Below are positions 22,393 to 30,139 of a stretch of 30,287 nucleotides of DNA, piece by piece (the stretch's first letter is position 1; each line of letters opens with the position of its first letter). The notes beneath the pieces are model-generated. The model saw only the letters and a program-made list of their open reading frames with translations. It had not been told where the DNA came from and made no database searches. A program made the translations under genes and the position numbers. Source of the DNA: SIG459 sp045538735. GTDB lineage: Bacteria > Bacillota > Clostridia > Oscillospirales > Oscillospiraceae. The stretch lies in NCBI GenBank assembly GCA_045538735.1, contig JAZSRY010000008.1, forward strand, positions 1-30,287. The letters run 5' to 3'.

Positions 22393-23196
22393 TCATATTC
22401 CAAAGTATCTGAGAACGCAGACCGCTGCGATTATTATTGCGCAGCAAAGCAACGCAATTGCATCACGGGCGGCAAAATGAAGCTGTTTCATTCTTGTTCT
22501 GCCCTGGCCGCCCTGATAGCAGCGGCATTCCATAGCCGTTGCAAGCTCGTCGGCGCGGCGGAAGGCGCTTACGAAAAGGGGCACCAGCATGGGGATGAGA
22601 GCCTTTGCTCTCTCCGTCAGCTTGCCCGTGTCAAAGCCCGCTCCCCTTGCCTTCTGGGCAGACATTATCTTGTCTGTCTCCTCTATAAGGGTGGGGATGA
22701 AGCGGAGGGCTATACTCATCATCATGCTCAGCTCGTGGACGGGAATTTTTATCTTGTTTAGGGGGCTTAAAAGCCGCTCAAGACCGTCGGTAAGCTGCAA
22801 AGGTGAGGTGGTGTAGGTCAGCAGAAATGTTCCGCAGACCAGAAGCATTATGCGCAGAACCATATAAATGGCGGTTTTGATGCCGTCAAGAGTTATGGTG
22901 AAAATCCAAAACCGGACAAGGGGCTCTCCGCTGCCGTAAAACAGGTTTATGATGCCGGTGAAGACAACGATGAAAATAAGGGGCTTGAGACCCTTCAGCA
23001 TTGCCCTTGCTCCTATGCGGGCAATGGCGGTGAAGCCGATAAGGATGGCAGTCATAAGCAGGTAGCCTGCCCAGCCCTTCACAAGGAAGAGAGCCACGAT
23101 ATAGCCCACCAGCCAGATTATCTTTGCTCTGGGGTCGAGGCGGTGGATTATGCTGCTGCCGGGGAAATACTGGCCGAGAGTTACGTCCTTCAGCAT
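22393..23196 (-). CDS. ecfT: ECF transporter transmembrane subunit EcfT
   Basis: The 267-residue membrane protein opens with the EcfT pattern (GQYFPGSSIIHRLDPRAKI) and has four or more hydrophobic N-terminal helices. The two coupling motifs that touch the ATPases are AQKARGAGF and AMECRCYQGG; the second has Cys where Ala-Arg-Gly/Cys is usual (family form AMEARxY). It links EcfA1/EcfA2 to exchangeable S components for vitamins or metals; no S-component gene is nearby, consistent with a shared group II module. It overlaps ecfA2 by 7 bases. Confidence 0.95.
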   Translation of the reverse strand: MLKDVTLGQYFPGSSIIHRLDPRAKIIWLVGYIVALFLVKGWAGYLLMTAILIGFTAIARIGARAMLKGLKPLIFIVVFTGIINLFYGSGEPLVRFWIFTITLDGIKTAIYMVLRIMLLVCGTFLLTYTTSPLQLTDGLERLLSPLNKIKIPVHELSMMMSIALRFIPTLIEETDKIMSAQKARGAGFDTGKLTERAKALIPMLVPLFVSAFRRADELATAMECRCYQGGQGRTRMKQLHFAARDAIALLCCAIIIAAVCVLRYFGI

Positions 23197-24053
23197 TGCT
23201 CATCCCCCTCTCTCAGGTTTATGAGCACTTTGCGAAGATAATTCGTGGTATAAATGCTCTGGGGAATGTCAATTCCTCTGCGGCGGAGCGCAAGGGCAAT
23301 CTCCGTTGCCTTGGGGACAGCGAGACCCATGGCGGTGAGCTCCTCCGCTCTTTCGAAAACCTCTGCGGGAGTGCCGTCCATGGCTATGCGGCCTTCATTG
23401 AACACCACAAGGCGGCTTGCTATGCGGGCCACATCATCCATACTGTGGCTGATGAGCAGCACCGTTGCCCCCGTTGTGCGCTGGTAGTAGCCTATATTCC
23501 CCAGAATGCTCTCTCTGCCCGCGGGGTCAAGACCTGCGGTGGGCTCATCGAGAATGAGCACTTTGGGTTCCATTGCGATAACGCCCGCGATGGCAACGCG
23601 GCGCTTCTGACCTCCGCTCAGTTCAAGGGGAGAAAGCTCAAAAAGCTCCTCACTTACTCCAACAAAGCCTGCGGCGGCGCGGACTCTTCTGTCAATCTCC
23701 TCACTGCTGAGACCCATATTCTTGGGTCCGAAGGCGATGTCCTTGTATACCGTCTCCTCAAAAAGCTGATACTCGGGATACTGGAAGACAAGTCCCACCT
23801 TGAAGCGGACATCTCTTGTGGCCGCCTTGGAGGAGGCGATATCCACATCATCGACTATGACCTTGCCTCCGCTTGGAGGGAGAAGGCCGTTGAGATGCTG
23901 GATAAAGGTGCTTTTTCCGCTGCCTGTATGGCCTATGATGCCGACGAATTCGCCGGAAGCAATATCGATATTTATATTGTCAATGGCAAGTTTTTCGAAT
24001 GGAGTGCCCCGGCTGTAAAGGTGGGACAATCCCTCCGTACGGATAACAGGCAT
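23190..24053 (-). CDS. ecfA2: ECF transporter ATPase EcfA2
   Basis: The 287-residue ATPase has the Walker A GHTGSGKST (41-49), Q-loop VFQYPEYQLFEETV, signature LSGGQKRR, Walker B VLILDEPTAGLDP and switch HSMDDV. The YQLFEETV and GLDPAGR features are typical of the EcfA2 (EcfA') subunit. It forms a heterodimer with EcfA1. It is separated from ecfA1 by 1 base and overlaps ecfT by 7. Confidence 0.96.
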   Translation of the reverse strand: MPVIRTEGLSHLYSRGTPFEKLAIDNINIDIASGEFVGIIGHTGSGKSTFIQHLNGLLPPSGGKVIVDDVDIASSKAATRDVRFKVGLVFQYPEYQLFEETVYKDIAFGPKNMGLSSEEIDRRVRAAAGFVGVSEELFELSPLELSGGQKRRVAIAGVIAMEPKVLILDEPTAGLDPAGRESILGNIGYYQRTTGATVLLISHSMDDVARIASRLVVFNEGRIAMDGTPAEVFERAEELTAMGLAVPKATEIALALRRRGIDIPQSIYTTNYLRKVLINLREGDEQC

Positions 24054-24054
24054 A

Positions 24055-24897
24055 TTACTTGTCCTTCTTGAAAAATTCTGCTATTGCGTCTGCACATTCC
24101 TCGATGCTGAGAGCCTCAAGAGGCAGCTCCCAGCCTGCGGAGCGCAGGCCATAAATAAGCTCCGTGGTCTCTGGTACTGCAAGACCCTCGGCGCACATGG
24201 TTTCAACCTGAGTGAAAACCTCTTTGGGTTTTCCGTCGGCAACTATCCTTCCGCCGCTCATAACGATAAGTCTGTCGGCATCTATGCATTCGTCCATATG
24301 GTGGGTTATGAGTATAACCGTCATACCCTTTTTGCTGCGAAGGCGTTCTATGGCGGCAAGAACCTCCCTGCGGCCTATGGGGTCCAGCATGGCGGTGGGC
24401 TCATCCAGCACTATGCACTCGGGCTCCATAGCAAGAACGCCCGCGATTGCAACGCGCTGCTTCTGTCCGCCGCTGAGACGGTGGGGTGCGTGGAGGCGGT
24501 AGTCATACATACCCACGCTTTTCAGCGCCTCATCAACGCGCCGTCTTATCTCTTCGCTTGGCACTCCCAGATTTTCGGGAGCGAAGGCAACATCGTCCTC
24601 AACAACGCTGGCAACTATCTGGTTATCGGGATTCTGGAAAACCATACCCACGCTGCGGCGTATGTCTATGGTATGCTCCTCAAGGGAGGTGTCCATTCCC
24701 TTCACATACACCTTTCCCTCTGTGGGGAGCAAAATTGCGTTGAGATGCTTGGCAAGGGTGCTCTTTCCGCTGCCGTTATGACCCAGAATCGCCACAAAAG
24801 AGCCTCTCTCTATTTCCAGAGAAAGATCCTTTATGGCGGGGTAAGAGTCCTCGCCGTAGGCAAATGTTAAATTTTCTATCCTGATGATGGAATCCAT
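24055..24897 (-). CDS. ecfA1: ECF transporter ATPase EcfA1
   Basis: The 280-residue ATPase has the Walker A GHNGSGKS (39-46), Q-loop VFQNPDNQIVASVVEDDVAF (the EcfA1-type Q-loop), signature LSGGQKQR, Walker B CIVLDEPTAMLDPIGR and switch THHMDE. It pairs with EcfA2 under EcfT. It starts 4 bases after the methyltransferase gene. Confidence 0.96.
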   Translation of the reverse strand: MDSIIRIENLTFAYGEDSYPAIKDLSLEIERGSFVAILGHNGSGKSTLAKHLNAILLPTEGKVYVKGMDTSLEEHTIDIRRSVGMVFQNPDNQIVASVVEDDVAFAPENLGVPSEEIRRRVDEALKSVGMYDYRLHAPHRLSGGQKQRVAIAGVLAMEPECIVLDEPTAMLDPIGRREVLAAIERLRSKKGMTVILITHHMDECIDADRLIVMSGGRIVADGKPKEVFTQVETMCAEGLAVPETTELIYGLRSAGWELPLEALSIEECADAIAEFFKKDK

Positions 24898-24901
24898 TTA
24901 C

Positions 24902-25762
24902 TTATCTTTCCCAGCGGCAGCTTGCCCCGCAAGGCAGCGCAAGACCGGTGTCCGTAACTCTCAGACCCAGTTCCTGGCTCTCGCTGTGACCGCCGAATTT
25001 TTTGGTGAAGATGCTGTCGGCAATATAACCGATGGTGGATGCGCTGAGACCGGTGGTGTAGGAGTTGATGATGACGAAAAGAGGATCGTCGCTGAGAACG
25101 CGGCTTGTAAGCTCAACGAAATCCCAGATGTTGTCCTCAAGTCTCCAAACCTCGCCGCCGGGACCTCTGCCGTAAGAGGGAGGGTCCATAATAATGGCAT
25201 CATAGCGTCTGCCGCGGCGGATTTCGCGCTCCACAAATTTGGCGCAGTCATCCACTATCCAGCGGATGGGAGCTTCGCGGACACCGCTTGCTTCGGCATT
25301 CTCCTTGCCCCAGGCCACCATGCCCTTTGCGGCATCCACGTGGCATACGCTGGCTCCCGCCTTTGCGGCGGCAACAGTGGCGGCTCCCGTATAGCCGAAG
25401 AGGTTCAGCACGCTGATGGGTCTGCCCGCACCGCGGATTTTCTCCATGATATAGTCCCAGTTGCTTGCCTGCTCGGGGAAAAGGCCGGTGTGCTTAAAGT
25501 TCATGGGCTTCACGTTGAAGGTCAGCTCGCCGTAATTGATTTTCCAGGATTCGGGCACAGAGGACTTGTCCCAATGTCCGCCGCCGGTGCTTGAGCGGCT
25601 GTAGCGTGCGGAAGGCTTTCGCCAAAGGGGATTGGTGCGAGGTGTCTGCCATATTGCCTGAGGGTCGGGACGGATGAGAATCTGATTTCCCCAACGCTCC
25701 AGCTTTTCTCCGCGGGAGCAGTCTATAAGTTCAAAATCCTGCCATTTATCAGCTATCCACAT
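24902..25762 (-). CDS. Class I SAM-dependent methyltransferase, COG1092-like
   Basis: The 286-residue protein has the class I SAM fold: motif I VLNLFGYTGAATVAAAKAGA, the acidic residue of motif II in VCHVDAAKG, and motif IV DPPSYGRG. The pattern and the FGYTG/DPPSYG pair match the RlmI/RlmK-like rRNA cytosine/guanine methyltransferases. The N-terminal PUA domain of RlmI is missing, and the N-terminal 90 residues differ. RNA is the likely target, not shown by sequence. Two ATG codons compete at 25768 and 25762. GGAG lies three bases before the first and nine before the second, so 25762 is preferred. It is the first gene of the minus-strand operon. Confidence 0.87.
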   Translation of the reverse strand: MWIADKWQDFELIDCSRGEKLERWGNQILIRPDPQAIWQTPRTNPLWRKPSARYSRSSTGGGHWDKSSVPESWKINYGELTFNVKPMNFKHTGLFPEQASNWDYIMEKIRGAGRPISVLNLFGYTGAATVAAAKAGASVCHVDAAKGMVAWGKENAEASGVREAPIRWIVDDCAKFVEREIRRGRRYDAIIMDPPSYGRGPGGEVWRLEDNIWDFVELTSRVLSDDPLFVIINSYTTGLSASTIGYIADSIFTKKFGGHSESQELGLRVTDTGLALPCGASCRWER

Positions 25763-25808
25763 AAGCATTTTCTCCAGTTTGATACAATAATGTATATTAA
25801 AACACCAT

Positions 25809-25837
25809 ATTATATCACGCTATAAATCAAAGGTCAA
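25809..25837 (-). promoter_or_regulatory. Promoter of the methyltransferase-ECF-truA-clp operon
   Basis: On the minus strand TTGACC, 17-base spacer, perfect TATAAT. It is the only clear promoter I see upstream of the run of genes down to 18102. Confidence 0.7.
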
Positions 25838-26135
25838 TTGCGGGGAAAGAAAAAGCGCGGGCTGGCAAGATCATTCCCTACATAGCACCGCACCAAAGCA
25901 ACGCTTGTAGGGGCCGGACACCCGGCCGGCCCGCCGGGACTGAAAAATACCCCTGTAGGGGCGATTCACGAATCGCCCGCCTTTAAAGCCTTCCCCTTGG
26001 GGAATCCTTTAAACACCGCGCCACCCCGTAGGGCGCGACGACCCCGCGCGCTGCAAATGACGGATAAGGTGTTTAAAGCCTCCCTTGTGTAAAGGGAGGT
26101 GAATTTTGCCGCAGGCAAAAGACGGAGGGATTGTT
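25838..26135. repeat. Intergenic repeat island
   Basis: No gene is seen. Contents in order: GTAGGGGCCGGACACCCGGC palindrome (25909-25928), GTAGGGGCGATTCACGAATC palindrome (25955-25974), a family B fragment GCCTTCCCCTTGGGG, a GTAGGGCGCGACGACC unit, and a family A half-unit (26077-26133). Confidence 0.65.
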
Positions 26136-26428
26136 GTCTCCGACGGCCATATTCTTTTTGTGCCTGCAAAAAGAATATGGAAAGTCGTGGCGTTAAGAAA
26201 ATGTGCCGGTGGCACATTTTTAGCCAAGACCGCAGCGGCTATGCCGCGAGGAGGGAAGTTATTAAGACCGACCTGTTCCCCCCTCTTTGAAAACTCCCCA
26301 AGTGCGGAGATAGAAAACGGCGCTGTGCCACATAATGAGAGCCTAAATCTTAGAGTGCACACCTCGTTTGCCGCTCAGGACGCTGCTGCCTCGAGGCGCC
26401 TGTTCGGCGCCACAGGGATTTCCCTCGT
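26136..26428 (+). repeat. Composite intergenic repeat, copy 4 (long variant)
   Basis: GTCTCCGACGG, stem CCATATTCTTTTTG/CAAAAAGAATATGG, then the inner module (about 26190-26262) with hairpins AAAATGTGCC/GGCACATTTT and GCGGC/GCCGC, then the tail with GGCGCCTGTTCGGCGCC, itself a perfect hairpin. Its first 148 bases match the copy starting at 30140 with one mismatch (T to A in the loop). Confidence 0.85.
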
Positions 26429-26639
26429 TATGTTTCCATGCCCTCATCGCGCCGCAAAGCCTTCCCCTTGGGGAAGGTGGCTGCCCGAAGGGCAGACGGA
26501 TGAGGTGTATTCGAAGCCTTGCCTCACACTATAACACCTCATCAGTCTCGCATGCGCTCGACAGCTTCCCCTCAAGGGGAAGCCTTTAAATGCAGCACCC
26601 ACCCGTAGGGCGCGACGACTCGGCGCGCCGAAAAAGCAA
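26429..26639. repeat. Large palindromic repeat (family B)
   Basis: 26456-26587 is a long imperfect inverted repeat. Left arm GCCTTCCCCTTGGGGAAGG and GGATGAGGTG, right arm CACCTCATC and CTTCCCCTCAAGGGGAAGCC. A half-copy lies at 30081-30134. A GTAGGGCGCGACGAC unit follows at 26606-26620. No gene. Confidence 0.7.
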
Positions 26640-26672
26640 AAAACAGACCTGCGTGAGCAGGTCTGTTTTCAC
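26640..26672 (-). terminator. Terminator of the GntR-ABC operon
   Basis: A perfect 13-bp stem AAAACAGACCTGC / GCAGGTCTGTTTT with loop GTGA. On the minus strand it ends TTTTTTGCTTTTT. Confidence 0.9.
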
Positions 26673-26677
26673 TTTAA

Positions 26678-28747
26678 TCAATATTCATATTTTGCCCAGT
26701 CGCTGGAGTTAATTCCGCTCATAGCTTTCTCCTCACCCACGGTGTGGAGAATAACGCCGTGGTCAAGAAGCCATGCCTCCGTGCGGCTACCCACGGTGGG
26801 GACGGTGTAAAAGTTCATATGCTTTATATCTCCGGTAATATAGCGGCCTGCTTCGCTTGTTACAGCCGCAGTGGCGCTCCATCCCATCTCATCGGAAAGC
26901 GCCTTATTGATGACCTGACTTTCGTTGTAGCGCAGCTCTATCTCGATTCGTGCGGAGTAGACATTATTGAGATACTCCTCATCCTCGATTATCCAAAGCT
27001 TGCCCACTTTACCCTCGGCCAGGTCGGGGACTATGCACTGAGTATAGAGCTCCCACATTTCCTCGCCTGTGAAGCTGTAGTTATAGCGGAAGGCCTTCGT
27101 CATGCCGTCGCCCTTATTCAGCTCATAGCTTCTCATAAGCTCGGCCTTTTCGGCGGCGCCCATCTGTTTGAGCACATAGTTCTCGTCATAGCCGAAATAG
27201 TTGATTATGATGATGTCTTCCTCGCTGTAATCAGGATTGAGCTCCATAAGCTCTTCCAGACTCACAACGGCGCGAAGCTGACCCATAGCAAAGTTTTCTG
27301 CGGTGGGCACGAAGGGCAGGCTCTTGCGCGCTTTAATGGCCTCCGCGCTGTTCTGGAGGTTTTCCAGAGCCTCAACATCCTCGCTGCTTACACCGTAGCG
27401 GATGTAGTAAAGTCTGCCGAAGGTTTGTCCGTTTTTGAGGTTATAGGTGATATGGAAGGAGCTGCCGAAGCCTGTGTCTTTCTCGTGGATTGCCTTATTT
27501 TCCACCACGCTTTGGTGGAGAGCAACTGCAGCGGCGATATTTTCGGGTTCATCATACATAATTGCATCGCTGCCTACGACAGACACGCTATCCACATCCT
27601 CCGCATCGGGAACTCTGCGCTCAATACCCAGAAGATCCAGCTCGAGGGCGAGCACGCAGGCGCAGACTATGACGCAGCTGACAATAAGACCCTTCCATCT
27701 TCCGCGGAAAACGCGGAAGGACTTATGGATAAGCATCTCTGCAGCAAAATAGCCCACGAAGGCACCCAGAAGCATAAAGAGAAGTATCCAAAGCACTTCG
27801 GCAAGGGGAGTCATCCAGAAGCTGTTTATAAGGATACCGTAGAAAAGGGCACCGGAGAAAAGCGCTCCCCCAAAGCACATGCAGTATTTGAAAACGGGCT
27901 TGAGGGCGGGAACGGCAACAACATCACCCACGCTTTCCATCCGTCTGCGGCGGTAAAGCGCAAGTGCGCCGAAATACATTATCACGCCCACCACGCAGCA
28001 GGCGGCGAGGAGCTCCCAGCCCTGATAACTGATGCCTGTGACATTGTGACTGCCTGTGGCGGGATTATACTCGGTTATGGAGCGGGGACCGCCATTCCAC
28101 ATACCCACGGCGGGACTCAGGTATTTGGCGATGGGGCCTGCGGAATAGTTCTTGCCGAAAATAATGACCTCCATCAGGCTGCCTGCAATGGCTTCAACCA
28201 CGGCTGCCACGAAGTTCAGCACGGCAAAGACGATGGGAAGAATGACGATATTGCCCGTGAACTGGGCGCAGAGATTTGCAAAGCCATAGAAGAAAATGAA
28301 CATCATGGTCACGATGGCGAAGGCCTGCAGGTCGTAAACCACCGCTCCCGGGAAGCCCTTGAAATAATGGACAAGGGCGCAAAGGGCAAAGGTCACCGCG
28401 TTGATTATAACGGCGGGGAACGCTCCCGCCAGAGTTGCGGAGAAGAAAACTCCCTCTCTCTTCACGGGGAGACTTGCAATGCCGGACATGGTCTTGGAGT
28501 TATACATAAAGCTCCATACGCTCATTGCGCTAAGAGCGCTCAGCACCATGCCGCCCATAATTCCGCCCACATTGGCAATGTCAAGAATATCCCTCTGAAG
28601 GCTTGTAAGCCTGGAAACATAGTTGGCGGCCGTTACAACAGGTCCTGCCAGCATCCAGACCGCAAAATAAACAAACCACAGCGGCCAAAAGCGCTTGAGG
28701 GTGTTCAGAAAAATAGCCTTGTTAAAGTACGATCTCTTTGACAGCAT
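26678..28747 (-). CDS. ABC-2 type permease with large C-terminal extracytoplasmic domain
   Basis: The 689-residue protein has about 360 N-terminal residues with eight or more hydrophobic segments (ABC-2 permease style; SLPVKREGVFFS is the usual cytoplasmic loop). A helix follows (GLIVSCVIVCACVLALELDL), and then roughly 300 hydrophilic, acidic residues that should lie outside the membrane. No catalytic motif is recognised in that domain. It works with the ATPase encoded just upstream; the genes overlap by 26 bases. Start: ATG at 28745-28747 with GGGAGG eight bases upstream; an earlier in-frame ATG lies deep in the ATPase gene. By analogy with YtrABCDEF and BcrAB systems, export or sensing of an envelope-active compound is likely. 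Confidence 0.85.
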   Translation of the reverse strand: MLSKRSYFNKAIFLNTLKRFWPLWFVYFAVWMLAGPVVTAANYVSRLTSLQRDILDIANVGGIMGGMVLSALSAMSVWSFMYNSKTMSGIASLPVKREGVFFSATLAGAFPAVIINAVTFALCALVHYFKGFPGAVVYDLQAFAIVTMMFIFFYGFANLCAQFTGNIVILPIVFAVLNFVAAVVEAIAGSLMEVIIFGKNYSAGPIAKYLSPAVGMWNGGPRSITEYNPATGSHNVTGISYQGWELLAACCVVGVIMYFGALALYRRRRMESVGDVVAVPALKPVFKYCMCFGGALFSGALFYGILINSFWMTPLAEVLWILLFMLLGAFVGYFAAEMLIHKSFRVFRGRWKGLIVSCVIVCACVLALELDLLGIERRVPDAEDVDSVSVVGSDAIMYDEPENIAAAVALHQSVVENKAIHEKDTGFGSSFHITYNLKNGQTFGRLYYIRYGVSSEDVEALENLQNSAEAIKARKSLPFVPTAENFAMGQLRAVVSLEELMELNPDYSEEDIIIINYFGYDENYVLKQMGAAEKAELMRSYELNKGDGMTKAFRYNYSFTGEEMWELYTQCIVPDLAEGKVGKLWIIEDEEYLNNVYSARIEIELRYNESQVINKALSDEMGWSATAAVTSEAGRYITGDIKHMNFYTVPTVGSRTEAWLLDHGVILHTVGEEKAMSGINSSDWAKYEY

Positions 28748-29615
28748 AGTCTGCACCTCCCAGCTCATAAATGAAAATTTCCTCAAGGCTCAGAGGCAGA
28801 GCGTCCATAAACAGAGGCTCGCTCTCCTGAAGAGCCAGCTGCACCGCGTTGGGCTCTCCCCGCACAATAATGGTGCGCAGGCGGCCCGTGGAGGCGGTAT
28901 GAAGAATGTCCAGACCTTCGGGAAGCTCTCTTCCCTCGGGCAGGGCAATCTGAATTTTGCTGATGTTCTCCTGAAGCTCGCTGAGGCTGCGCTCCAGCAA
29001 AAGTCTGCCGTGGTCGATGATACCCACATGGTCGCAGACATCCTCAAGCTCGCGGAGGTTATGGCTGGAAACAAGGACGGTTGTGCCGTGCTCAGCCACA
29101 TCGGACATTATTATGCTCCATACCTGACGGCGCATAACGCGGTCAAGTCCGTCAACGGGCTCGTCCAGTACCATCACCTTGGGGCGCATGCACATGCAAA
29201 GCCAGAAGGCGGCCTGCTTCTGCATACCCTTGCTCATGCGGCGGATGGGCATATTCTCGTCAAGCTGAAAAACTCCCTTGAGCTTTTCATAGCGCTCCAT
29301 ATCGAAGCGGGGGTAAATGCCCCTGTAGTATTTCATCAGATCCTTCACGGTGGACTGGAGGAAATAGAAAATATCGTCGGGAATATATGCGATAGTCTCC
29401 TTAACGGCGGGATTTTCGTAAACCGCCTGACCGTCCACCTCTATCTCACCGCTGTCGGGGCGGTAAATACCCATAATGTTGCGGATAAGGGTACTTTTTC
29501 CGCTACCGTTTGGACCCACAAGTCCGTATATTCCGCCTTTGGGAACATGGATGCTGATGCCGTCCAGCGCCACAAAGCCGTCAAAACTCTTGCTGACATT
29601 TTTTATCTGAATCAT
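28722..29615 (-). CDS. ABC transporter ATPase, YtrB/BcrA-like
   Basis: The 297-residue ATPase has the Walker A GPNGSGKST (34-42), a degenerate signature MSKGMQKQ, Walker B KVMVLDEPVDGLD and switch SSHNLRELED. The YIPDD segment replaces the normal Q-loop glutamine, and the Ser-Lys-Gly signature is typical of the YtrB/BcrA branch linked to GntR regulators. A C-terminal domain of about 80 residues follows the core. It overlaps the regulator gene by 4 bases and the permease gene by 26, so the three are one unit. Confidence 0.93.
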   Translation of the reverse strand: MIQIKNVSKSFDGFVALDGISIHVPKGGIYGLVGPNGSGKSTLIRNIMGIYRPDSGEIEVDGQAVYENPAVKETIAYIPDDIFYFLQSTVKDLMKYYRGIYPRFDMERYEKLKGVFQLDENMPIRRMSKGMQKQAAFWLCMCMRPKVMVLDEPVDGLDRVMRRQVWSIIMSDVAEHGTTVLVSSHNLRELEDVCDHVGIIDHGRLLLERSLSELQENISKIQIALPEGRELPEGLDILHTASTGRLRTIIVRGEPNAVQLALQESEPLFMDALPLSLEEIFIYELGGADYAVKEIVL

Positions 29616-29974
29616 ACTTCGCTGCCTCCCTTCAGATATTGCTCAATGTCCTCGTCGCTTACACCAAGATAGCGAAGCTCCTTAACTGTCTCCCCAAGGG
29701 TTTTGAGGAGCTGATTTCTTCTTCCCGCGTCCACACCCATTTTGTGGGCGGCAAAACTGCCCTTGCCGGCTATGGAGTAGATATAACCCCTGCCTTCAAG
29801 CTCCCTGTAGGCACGCTGAATGGTGTTGGGATTGATGGCCAGGGACTGGGCAAGCTCTCTCACAGAGGGCATCTTTTCGTCAGGGGCGATTACGCCCGAA
29901 ACGATGAGCTTCTGAAGAGCATCCATAACCTGCACATATATGGGACGGGGGTCTCTGTAATTTATTGTTATCAC
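29612..29974 (-). CDS. GntR family regulator, YtrA subfamily
   Basis: The 120-residue repressor has a winged helix (INYRDPRPIYVQVMDALQKL to RAYRELEGRGYIYSIAGKGSF) and a short C-terminal dimerisation helix pair (LLKTLGETVKELRYLGVSDE), the YtrA subfamily layout without a ligand domain. The start is taken as GTG at 29972-29974 because AGAGGTGA lies six bases upstream; another GTG three codons earlier overlaps that site. YtrA regulators repress their own ABC operon and are relieved by envelope antibiotics. Here operator-like repeats sit between the -10 element and the start codon. Confidence 0.92.
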   Translation of the reverse strand: MITINYRDPRPIYVQVMDALQKLIVSGVIAPDEKMPSVRELAQSLAINPNTIQRAYRELEGRGYIYSIAGKGSFAAHKMGVDAGRRNQLLKTLGETVKELRYLGVSDEDIEQYLKGGSEV

Positions 29975-29994
29975 AGACTTCACCTCTCTGCGCT

Positions 29995-30050
29995 AACTGT
30001 ATTAGCTGTATTAGTACAGTTAAGATATCACAGCGTGTTTTCTTTGTCAA
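29995..30050 (-). promoter_or_regulatory. Self-regulated promoter and operator of the GntR-ABC operon
   Basis: On the minus strand a perfect TTGACA (30045-30050), 17-base spacer, TATCTT (30022-30027). Immediately downstream on the plus strand lies an inverted repeat AACTGTA-N13-TACAGTT (29995-30021). Inside it CTGTATTAG occurs twice in tandem (29997-30005, 30006-30014), facing TACAG. A repressor bound here would block the transcript start. Confidence 0.7.
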
Positions 30051-30139
30051 GAGGGTGAACTAATTTTTTCGCACCCCCTCAAAAGCCTTCCCCTTGAGGG
30101 GAAGGTGGCTGCCGAAGGCAGACGGATGAGGTGTTAATT
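30051..30139. repeat. Family B half-copy
   Basis: GCCTTCCCCTTGAGGGGAAGG, GGCTGCCGAAGGCAGACGG and ATGAGGTG (30084-30134) equal the left arm of 26456-26512. No gene. Confidence 0.7.

Noticed and set aside
26744..28741. 665-codon open frame on the plus strand opposite the ABC-2 permease
   Set aside because: The product is rich in His, Gly and Ala with no motif. It mirrors codon bias of the real minus-strand gene, which has a ribosome site and membrane segments.
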